DNA of 5,186 nucleotides from Chloroflexia bacterium (GTDB taxonomy: Bacteria > Chloroflexota > Chloroflexia > Thermomicrobiales > CFX8). The stretch spans positions 1 to 5,186 of the forward strand of contig JACCZH010000557.1 of assembly GCA_013696045.1 (NCBI GenBank), in the 5' to 3' direction. The notes beneath the pieces were generated by a model that saw only the letters and a program-made list of their open reading frames with translations, made no database searches and was not told the DNA's origin. Shown piece after piece: positions 1 to 5,186 of this stretch. The number at the start of each line of letters is the position of its first letter. The first letter of the stretch is position 1. Made by a program: the position numbers and the translations under genes.

Positions 1-141
1 ATCCAGAAGGGATTCCTGGAAACCCCGCTGGTACGTATTTACATGGTTGGTCACCACAACGATCTCGAGAGGCTGTTCTGCGACAAGAGCGAGACAGAAG
101 CTCTAAACGCGGCTGTTGGACAGGCGATCGCAATGAGTTAG
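1..141 (+). CDS. C-terminal fragment of an unidentified protein (5' end outside window)
   Basis: Frame 1 is open from the first base to a TAG at 139-141 and gives 46 residues, ending in an alanine-rich helix-like stretch (ETEALNAAVGQAIAMS). About two thirds of its codons end in G or C. Frame 3 is also open, to about 170, but has poorer third-position composition and an unnatural translation, so frame 1 is preferred. I do not recognise the family. The pattern PLVRIYMVGHHND, then about 20 residues, then a short helix loosely recalls the last strand and helix of amidase_3-type N-acetylmuramoyl-L-alanine amidases. The catalytic glutamate expected in that strand is not apparent, so this is only a weak alternative. 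The next gene follows on the same strand 61 bp later, with no terminator visible between them, so co-transcription is possible. Confidence 0.6.
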   Translation: MQKGFLETPLVRIYMVGHHNDLERLFCDKSETEALNAAVGQAIAMS

Positions 142-186
142 CCAAGATTATTCATGAGCGTCCTTTCTAGGTAGTCAGCAACTCCC

Positions 187-193
187 AGAGGGG
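187..193 (+). promoter_or_regulatory. Candidate ribosome binding site for the symporter gene
   Basis: AGAGGGG ends 9 nt before the ATG at 203. This purine-rich stretch is the best-placed Shine-Dalgarno-like sequence near the 5' end of the symporter frame and is the reason ATG 203 is preferred over the TTG at 194, which it abuts. A competing AAGGAG at 291-296 lies 14 nt before an in-frame GTG at 311. That is a stronger core at a poorer distance. Confidence 0.4.
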
Positions 194-202
194 TTGTCCA
201 GG

Positions 203-1651
203 ATGACTGCTGGCGAGTCGAAACGCTTCTTCTCAGGTATCCTCTCCGGGAATCGTATGCGATACTGCTCTCCATCACAACAAAGTGACGAAGGAGTATC
301 GAGGCCACCGGTGACCATCCTTCCCCTGCGTAACAAAATACTGTTCGCCGCCGGCGGGATCGGCGGTGAAGCCCTCAACCAGAGCCGGAATGTGTGGCTG
401 GTGTACTTCTACGCGCCGCCTGAAGGCGCAGACGGGGAGGCGGTACTGAAGCTGACGACGGTGAGTCTGTTGTTGTTTGCGGGGAGGTTTATCGAGGCGT
501 TTGATGATGTGCTAATCGGATATTGGAGCGACAGAACGAGGTCGAGGTGGGGGCGGAGGATTCCGTTTATCGTGGGGGCAGCGCCGTTGTGGGCGCTGTT
601 TGCGTTTCTGATGTTTGTGCCGCCGGAGGGTTCCAGCGGAGCGATGACGGCGCTGTATTTCTTCGTGGCGCTTCAGATGTTTCACCTGTTCGGGACGCTG
701 GTGCATGGGCCGTATGCCGCGCTGCAGCCGGAGATCGCGCGGACCAGCGAGGAGCGGGTGAGCCTGGCGGCGTTCAGCGTGTATTTCGGTATTGGTGGCG
801 CGGCAATCGGGCTGGTGGGCAGCGGGCTGCTGGTGGACAGGTTCGGGTTCCCGGTGATGGCGGCGATGGCAGGGCTGGCACTGGTGACGCGCTATATTGG
901 GGTGGCCGGCGTCTGGAAGCGGGTGGACCGCGCTCAGGCTCCATCCAGGATGTCGCTGCGCGAATCGCTCAAGACCACCTTCTCGAATACGCACTTTCTT
1001 TTCTTTCTGCCCTCGTTCGTGTTCTTTCTGGTCGGGTTGACAATGCTGCTGGGGATGCTGCCATTCTATGTGAACGCCATTCTGGAGTCGGACAACGAGG
1101 GTACCTGGGTGGCGATTCTCACCGGCGTCTCCATCGTGGCCATGGCGGCGGCGGTTCCGCTGTTTGCCTGGATCGCGCGGCGAACCTCGAAGCGGCACGC
1201 CTATCGTGTGGCTATGCTGGCGGCCGCGCTGGCCTTCCCGGTAATCGCGCTGCCGGGCTTGATACCGGGCGTGCCGCTGACGGCTCAGGTGATCATCGCA
1301 ATGGCGATTGCCGGTGCTCCGGTGGCGGCGGTCTATCTCTTTCCCGGTCCGCTGATCGCCGACATCTGCGACGACGACGCCCGCAAGACCGGCGAGCGGC
1401 GTGAGGCAACGTTCTATGGCGGGCATACCTTTGTCGAGAAGACGGTCGGCTCGCTCGCTCCGCTCATGCTGGCGCTGGTGTTGCTGCTGGGGAACAGTCC
1501 GGAGAATCCGCTGGGCGTCAGGCTGGTTGGGCCGGTGGCCGGGCTGGTCGTCTTCGCGGGGTATCTGATTTTTCGTTTTTATGACTTGCCGGATGAGGGG
1601 GAACAGGTGGTTCCGGTGGAGAGAGAGAGGATTGCGGAGACGTTGTCGTGA
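203..1651 (+). CDS. MelB-type (GPH family, MFS_2) sugar:cation symporter
   Basis: This is a 482-residue polytopic inner-membrane protein with about twelve hydrophobic segments, a normal size for the glycoside-pentoside-hexuronide:cation symporter family. The family signature after helix II is clear: GRFIEAFDDVLIGYW followed by SDRTRSRWGRRIPF (residues about 94-122). Aligned by eye to E. coli MelB, E98 and D102 fall where the cation-coupling D55 and D59 lie, although the proline after D59 is valine here. The position of MelB D124 appears to be a histidine (LVHGPYAAL, about residue 168). The second family loop is also present (ADICDDDARKTGERREATFYGG, then FVEK, about 386-413). The family couples uptake of sugars or glycosides to H+, Na+ or Li+. 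The substrate cannot be predicted here, and no sugar-metabolism gene adjoins. The start is uncertain: TTG 194, ATG 203, ATG 257 and GTG 311 are all in frame, and homology begins only at about LPLRNKILFAAGG, just after GTG 311. Confidence 0.88.
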   Translation: MTAGESKRFFSGILSGNRMRYCSPSQQSDEGVSRPPVTILPLRNKILFAAGGIGGEALNQSRNVWLVYFYAPPEGADGEAVLKLTTVSLLLFAGRFIEAFDDVLIGYWSDRTRSRWGRRIPFIVGAAPLWALFAFLMFVPPEGSSGAMTALYFFVALQMFHLFGTLVHGPYAALQPEIARTSEERVSLAAFSVYFGIGGAAIGLVGSGLLVDRFGFPVMAAMAGLALVTRYIGVAGVWKRVDRAQAPSRMSLRESLKTTFSNTHFLFFLPSFVFFLVGLTMLLGMLPFYVNAILESDNEGTWVAILTGVSIVAMAAAVPLFAWIARRTSKRHAYRVAMLAAALAFPVIALPGLIPGVPLTAQVIIAMAIAGAPVAAVYLFPGPLIADICDDDARKTGERREATFYGGHTFVEKTVGSLAPLMLALVLLLGNSPENPLGVRLVGPVAGLVVFAGYLIFRFYDLPDEGEQVVPVERERIAETLS

Positions 1652-1668
1652 GGAGCAATAGCAGAATC

Positions 1669-1788
1669 CGTACGGGCTACGCCATGCGTCGCCCTCGGGC
1701 CGCAGGCCCGGCTCTCTGCTGCATGCTCCGTTTAGTCAAAACCGGCGGCGCTGGCGCGCCGAGGGCGACGCATGGCGTAGCCCGTACG
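1669..1788. repeat. Perfect 30-bp inverted repeat around a 60-nt centre (MITE-like or REP-like element)
   Basis: Positions 1669-1698 and 1759-1788 are exact reverse complements over 30 bp. Pairing stops at both the inner and outer ends, so the arms are well defined. The outer tips read CGTACGGGCTACG, and the terminal CGTACG is itself palindromic. The 60-nt centre contains a small GC-rich hairpin at 1696-1710 (CGGGCC-GCA-GGCCCG) that overlaps the inner end of the left arm. No transposase is encoded and no target-site duplication is visible in the flanks (AGAATC on the left, AAGGAA on the right). The element fills most of the gap between two convergent genes, which is typical for dispersed palindromic elements and non-autonomous MITEs. 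It might also impede converging transcription, but no U-tract follows it on the plus strand, so it is not a classical terminator. Confidence 0.8.
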
Positions 1789-1792
1789 AAGG

Positions 1793-1808
1793 AAAAAGGC
1801 AAGATGCC
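1793..1808 (-). terminator. Weak intrinsic-terminator-like hairpin after the sigma-like fusion gene
   Basis: Read on the minus strand, 2 nt after the TAG stop of the fusion gene comes GGCA-TCT-TGCC (1808-1798), followed directly by TTTTT (1797-1793). The stem has only four Watson-Crick pairs, possibly extended by G-U pairs between the preceding Gs and the T-run. The order and spacing match an intrinsic terminator, but the stem is short, so function is uncertain. The long inverted repeat lies immediately beyond. Confidence 0.3.
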
Positions 1809-1810
1809 CC

Positions 1811-4483
1811 CTACGGGTCCGGAGGCGCCGGGCTGTAGTAGCCGGGGTCGCCCTCGGGGACGACGTTGAAGGAACCGGCGCCGATGACGGACGGGGGGCG
1901 CTGGACCTGGACGGTGGCGTTGGTGGTGATGAGCCGGCCGGCGCTTTGGGGCGACGACCAGTCGTTGACGAGGCTGAGCGTCCAGTCGCCGGGTCCCGGG
2001 ATGACGACCGTGCCGCGATACTCGGCATAACCCAGGCGGCCAAGATCAAGGATGATATCGCCGGCCTCGCCGGTGCTGTTGGTCAGAACCGCTCGCACAC
2101 CGCTCGACGGCTGGTAGCGGGTGTCAGCGCTGCCCTCAACCAGCGGCTCCTTCGAGAGCGGATTGATAAAGCGCACGTCGATCGTCACCGGCTCGCCGGC
2201 GCGGATGCTGAGCGGGTTCAGCGTGGCTTGCATGGCGGGCAGGCTGGTGAACGCGCGGTTATCGACCGGCCGCACATCGGCCAGATTCGGACTGTGGCCA
2301 AACTGCTTGCGATAGATGCCGGCCAGAAATTGAAGCTCGATCTCAGTCGATTCTGGAAGGAAGCTCAGGTTGTCGTCCAGAATCTGCTCGCCGCTGGCGG
2401 TGTCGATGGCCCACAACCGGCCGGCTGGTGCGCCAGGTTGACTGCCCTGTTCCTGCAGGTAGAGCGTCTGGCCGTCGCCGCTGAGCAGGATCCTGTTGGG
2501 GTTGCTTTCCGGCAGCCAGTGGTCCGTCACCGTCCAGGCGCTGGTGTCGATAACCCACACGCCGGACGTGCTTGATCCAGCATCGGCCGCGCCGCCAATT
2601 GCATACATGCGGGCGCCGTCCGGCGAGATCTGCATGGTGTTGTCCCGTGGATTGGCTCCCGCAAGCCCGGCGCCGGAACCGAGCTGGACATCCAGCGGAA
2701 TGATGCCGAGCAGCTTGCGGGTTTGCAAATCGACGATTGCCATCTCGGCCGAGAGCGGAGAGAAGACATACAGCCAGCGGCCGTCGTGCGACGCGGCTTC
2801 CTGAAACGGCACGAGACCGCCATCGACCCCGAACGAGATCTGAGTGGGCGGCTGGGCCGCGCCGCTGAACAGGTCAAAGAACTGCAGCGCCAGCGATCCG
2901 CGACTCGCTCCACGGGTGAGGCCATACATGCTTTGGCCGTCAGCGGTGATGTTGCCCTGATACATATAGAAGACGCGGTTGGCGTCGCTCTCGATCAACG
3001 ACCTGGAGTGGAGCTGCTCGCCCCCCGGCAACTGGTAGCCATAATACCCCAGTTGCATCACCCCGCCCACGGTTGCGCCATCCTGAACGATGGCGAAGAG
3101 ATACAAGCGGTCTCCGCCTGGCGGCAGGATTAGCCGGACATCGTTGGCCGCGAGACCAGCCATATTGACCGGCCACTCGTTGACAACCTGCCCGCTCGTC
3201 AGGCCGAGCACAACCACCCGGATGAGCTCGGCGCTCTGCCAGGGATGCAAACTGGCGTAGACATGGTCGTCATCGACCGCCAGGCTCACGAACATATCTG
3301 GCTTACGCTCGATTGAGCCAGCGCCCGGCAGCCGGGTGAGCTCGGTTTGCCAATTCATTGAGAGCGTCCTGCTGTTAAACGAGACGATATTGACGCGCGT
3401 TTCGCCACCGCGGGACTCGTAGCGCACGATCAGGAGCTGCCGGCCGTCAGTCGAGAGCAGCGGCGGCCACTCGTCGCGCGTCGGGCTCAGCCGCTCTCCC
3501 AGCGGCCGGATCGCGATCGAGAGCTCCGGCCGGAACTCGGCCAGATGCGCCAGGCCATCCGAGGCGCGCGTGTCCTCCAGCGCCAGCAGCAGCGTGTCCG
3601 GCACGATTTCAGTCGTCACCGGCGACGGTATCCTGACGCTGCGTGCTGGCGACGTGCCTACCGCGCGCGGCGCGGCAATTGTTGGGAATGGCGCGGGGTC
3701 GTTCAGCGCGTTGGTCAGGGGCTCGGCAACGGCACGCTCATCAGGCGAGCCGCCGAACAAGGCCATCAACGCGATTACCAGAACTGCGGTGACCGCCGCC
3801 AGCACACCGGCGGTCAACATCCGGGAACGGCCATCGGCGCGGCGCAGCAGATCGGCTGCGTCATCGGCAAGCGCCGGCCAGAGGCTGGCGTTTGGAGCGT
3901 CGAAGCCGGCCGCGGTCAAGGTTGCTCGCAGGGGCTCATGTGCCGGGAGATCGACATAGCCGCGGACCCGCCGCCTGGACGCCTCAAGCGCGGCGGCCAG
4001 GACATCGGGACGTTGGTGCGCCAGGGCGCTAACCTGCTCGACTTCCAAAGTGTTCAAATCGCGTAACAGCAACGCCAGGCGGGCCGCAGGGTCGAGCAGC
4101 ATCAACGCCGCCCGGGTTCGCGAGCGCACGTTGTCCACGTGAAACCGCTCTGCAACGCCCTCAAGCGGGATTGAAACCGGCAGGCTCGGCTCAGCGTCCG
4201 GTGAAGATGGCGCGAGAAAGGCTCGCCCGGTATGACCAAGCAATCTGGCGCGCAGATCAACGTCATCGCTCAGGCGGGGCAGCTCTTTGAACAGATCCAG
4301 AAAAGCCTGCCGGGCGATGGACCAGGCGCGCTGCCGGTTGTCCGTCAGCAGATAGGCCGTGCGCAGCACTTCCTGACCGTAACTCTGAACGAGCTTCTGG
4401 CAGGCGCCAAGGTCTGCCCGCTGGTCGGCGGCATCACGTATTCCATCCTCGTTTTGTCCAACCTGCGCGGGTCGCTGAGGCAC
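1811..4483 (-). CDS. Membrane-anchored ECF-sigma-like / seven-repeat beta-propeller fusion protein
   Basis: This is an 890-residue protein. Residues about 28-90 resemble sigma region 2 (LVQSYGQEVLRTAYLLTDNR, then ARQAFLDLFKELP), and about 120-177 resemble region 4 (LLDPAARLALLLRDLNTLEV, ending ASRRRVRGY). The usual acidic DLVQE-like patch of region 2 is replaced by WSIARQ, and the recognition-helix stretch is DVLAAALEA without the usual T-V-K-S-R pattern. DNA or core-polymerase binding may therefore be weakened. One hydrophobic helix spans 222-243 and is preceded by RRADGRSR, which predicts N-terminus inside and C-terminus outside. A Pro/Thr-rich linker leads to seven DG-x-x-L/M-Y style repeats near 346, 405, 456, 515, 567, 622 and 670, a beta-propeller of YVTN/WD40-like type. 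Residues about 750-862 form an Ig-like domain (GYAEYRGTVVIPG, PGDWTLSLV) recalling FixH/YtkA/CopC-type folds. The tail is proline-rich. The GTG start is supported by GGAG 7 nt upstream. A role in envelope sensing is inference; the ligand is unknown. Confidence 0.85.
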   Translation of the reverse strand: MPQRPAQVGQNEDGIRDAADQRADLGACQKLVQSYGQEVLRTAYLLTDNRQRAWSIARQAFLDLFKELPRLSDDVDLRARLLGHTGRAFLAPSSPDAEPSLPVSIPLEGVAERFHVDNVRSRTRAALMLLDPAARLALLLRDLNTLEVEQVSALAHQRPDVLAAALEASRRRVRGYVDLPAHEPLRATLTAAGFDAPNASLWPALADDAADLLRRADGRSRMLTAGVLAAVTAVLVIALMALFGGSPDERAVAEPLTNALNDPAPFPTIAAPRAVGTSPARSVRIPSPVTTEIVPDTLLLALEDTRASDGLAHLAEFRPELSIAIRPLGERLSPTRDEWPPLLSTDGRQLLIVRYESRGGETRVNIVSFNSRTLSMNWQTELTRLPGAGSIERKPDMFVSLAVDDDHVYASLHPWQSAELIRVVVLGLTSGQVVNEWPVNMAGLAANDVRLILPPGGDRLYLFAIVQDGATVGGVMQLGYYGYQLPGGEQLHSRSLIESDANRVFYMYQGNITADGQSMYGLTRGASRGSLALQFFDLFSGAAQPPTQISFGVDGGLVPFQEAASHDGRWLYVFSPLSAEMAIVDLQTRKLLGIIPLDVQLGSGAGLAGANPRDNTMQISPDGARMYAIGGAADAGSSTSGVWVIDTSAWTVTDHWLPESNPNRILLSGDGQTLYLQEQGSQPGAPAGRLWAIDTASGEQILDDNLSFLPESTEIELQFLAGIYRKQFGHSPNLADVRPVDNRAFTSLPAMQATLNPLSIRAGEPVTIDVRFINPLSKEPLVEGSADTRYQPSSGVRAVLTNSTGEAGDIILDLGRLGYAEYRGTVVIPGPGDWTLSLVNDWSSPQSAGRLITTNATVQVQRPPSVIGAGSFNVVPEGDPGYYSPAPPDP

Positions 4484-4490
4484 GGTCTAT

Positions 4491-4494
4491 CTCC
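4491..4494 (-). promoter_or_regulatory. Ribosome binding site of the sigma-like fusion gene
   Basis: On the minus strand GGAG (in GTGGAG) lies 7 nt before the GTG at 4483. The good core and spacing fix this non-ATG start. Translation from here begins 27 residues before the first sigma-region-2-like helix. Confidence 0.65.
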
Positions 4495-4538
4495 ACGGGC
4501 GCGGCTCTATCGACGATATGGCTTCTCTTAACTGTACG

Positions 4539-4550
4539 TTGCCCGGGCAA
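4539..4550. promoter_or_regulatory. Perfect 12-bp palindrome TTGCCCGGGCAA, candidate operator
   Basis: This exact palindrome sits in the 78-bp gap between the phosphotransferase stop (11 bp away) and the sigma-like gene's start (55 bp away). The symmetry ends sharply on both sides. It could be a binding site for a dimeric regulator. As a hairpin it would have only a four-pair stem with a CCGG loop and no following T-run, so it is a poor terminator. I found no convincing -35/-10 pair in this gap. GC-rich 12-mers can be palindromic by chance. Confidence 0.3.
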
Positions 4551-4561
4551 GAATGGGTGAT

Positions 4562-5186
4562 TTAGCGAGCAAGCAGCTCGCCGGCCCTGTTATCCATTAC
4601 CGTCGAGAAGAACCAGTCATCGTCGATGAAGGCACGGGTCAGCGCCAGCTCGCGGCCGGCCAGATTGTCGAGATTGACCGACCCGAGCCAGTTCACGATG
4701 TTGGCCAGGATGCAGAGCAGCGCCAGCCGGTAGTCGCGCCAGAGCTGGTCGTGGCTGTAGTCCGTCACTCCGTGAGCAATGAGCAGCTCGTGGTACACCC
4801 GTAGCAGATCGCTCTCTGTCGCCCGTCGCGTATCGGAATCGAGCGATGCTGAGAGAAATGCAGCCAGATCAATGGCAGCGGGACCTCTGGAAATACCCTG
4901 CCAGTCGATCACCGTCGCGGCGTTTGAACCGTCAAAAGCGATGTTGTCCAGGTGCAGATCGGTATGAATCAGGGTTTCAGGCGCTTCAACAAGCTCGGCG
5001 ACAACCTCCCGGTAAACTGGCCGCAAATTGAGCACCAGCTGACGAATCTCCGCCGGCAACCTGTCCCTCCAGCGTTTCAGAAAAGGTTCAACCCCCCGGT
5101 TGTAGCGCTCGTGCCGGGCATCAAGATCGCCCGCCCAGTCCGTCAGCCACGAGAACGTGTCGAGCCTGGGGTCCCTCCACCAGCCT
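4562..5186 (-). CDS. Aminoglycoside-phosphotransferase/CHK-kinase-like phosphotransferase, C-terminal part
   Basis: The minus-strand frame is open from the right window edge to the TAA at 4562-4564 and shows 207 residues. A TTG at 5059 is an internal in-frame codon, not a likely start, because the frame continues upstream with sensible sequence (for example DARHERYNRGVEPFLKRW). The C-lobe kinase motifs are clear: HTDLHLDN at 4943-4966 is the Brenner motif with catalytic Asp and Asn (HGD is usual, with T here for G). VIDWQG at about 4895-4909 gives the Mg-binding Asp in the DFG position. GPAAIDLAAFLS follows. DWQ with a GPxxxDLA segment is typical of APH-fold enzymes near the CHK/ecdysteroid-kinase-like (DUF1679-type) group, which phosphorylate small-molecule hydroxyls using ATP. 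The N-lobe is outside the window and the substrate is unknown. This is not evidence of antibiotic resistance. The sigma-like gene follows 78 bp downstream on the same strand. Confidence 0.87.
   Translation of the reverse strand, partial: GWWRDPRLDTFSWLTDWAGDLDARHERYNRGVEPFLKRWRDRLPAEIRQLVLNLRPVYREVVAELVEAPETLIHTDLHLDNIAFDGSNAATVIDWQGISRGPAAIDLAAFLSASLDSDTRRATESDLLRVYHELLIAHGVTDYSHDQLWRDYRLALLCILANIVNWLGSVNLDNLAGRELALTRAFIDDDWFFSTVMDNRAGELLAR

Noticed and set aside
523..1404. Long plus-strand open frame inside the symporter gene
   Set aside because: It overlaps the symporter in another frame, and its Gly/Arg/Ala-rich translation has no recognisable domain. It is a product of GC-rich codon bias.
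512..1426. 304-codon minus-strand open frame antisense to the symporter
   Set aside because: The translation is full of Arg, His and Gln with no domain pattern. The symporter motifs on the other strand account for this DNA.
1669..1788. Inverted repeat as a classical intrinsic terminator for the symporter
   Set aside because: The 60-nt loop is too large and the plus strand continues with an A-rich rather than T-rich tract.
1648..1869. 73-codon plus-strand frame starting at a GTG that overlaps the symporter stop
   Set aside because: It runs through both arms of the inverted repeat and then antisense into the fusion gene. Its composition is low-complexity Arg/Pro/Gly and no protein family is recognisable.
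1732..2049. 105-codon minus-strand frame reading from the fusion gene into the repeat
   Set aside because: It is a shadow frame of the fusion gene's 3' end. Its final residues come from the right repeat arm.
1946..4066. Several plus-strand open frames (for example 1946-2575, 2723-3133, 3545-4066) antisense to the fusion gene
   Set aside because: All lie opposite a continuous 890-codon frame with clear domain structure. None has a recognisable motif or convincing RBS.
4484..4561. Sigma-70-type promoter in the gap upstream of the fusion gene
   Set aside because: TTGCCC could serve as a -35 element, but nothing resembling TATAAT lies 16-18 nt further on. TACAGT is only 8 nt away.
1..5186. CRISPR array, tRNA or rRNA genes
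   Set aside because: No regularly spaced direct repeats, no tRNA-like cloverleaf and no rRNA-like sequence were seen on reading the window.

Overview
The window is GC-rich bacterial DNA with four protein-coding genes: two complete and two cut by the window edges. GC-rich third codon positions, GTG start use and a long sigma-factor/membrane/beta-propeller fusion suggest an environmental high-GC bacterium. A Chloroflexota-like lineage is my guess from general familiarity with such proteins. No marker gene in the window proves it.

Layout: positions 1-141 (+) hold the last 46 codons of an unidentified gene. Positions 203-1651 (+) encode a complete MelB-type (GPH family, MFS_2) sugar/cation symporter, which follows after a 61-bp gap. 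It converges on a gene transcribed the other way. Positions 1652-1810, between the two converging ends, hold a striking element: two perfect 30-bp inverted arms around a 60-nt centre, next to a weak terminator-like hairpin for the minus-strand gene. Positions 1811-4483 (-) encode an 890-residue protein with a degenerate ECF-sigma-like N-terminus, one membrane helix, a seven-repeat beta-propeller and a C-terminal Ig-like domain. Upstream of it on the same strand, across a 78-bp gap with a perfect 12-bp palindrome, positions 4562-5186 (-) encode the C-terminal 207 residues of an APH/CHK-like phosphotransferase whose N-terminus lies beyond the window.

The minus-strand pair may be co-transcribed, but nothing in the sequence links their functions. 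The most unusual gene is the sigma-like fusion. Its layout suggests a membrane-tethered protein with a cytoplasmic transcription-factor-like head and a large external sensor or binding domain. However, its sigma regions 2 and 4 have lost much of the expected signature, so it may no longer work as a sigma factor. The symporter's substrate and the phosphotransferase's substrate cannot be read from the sequence.
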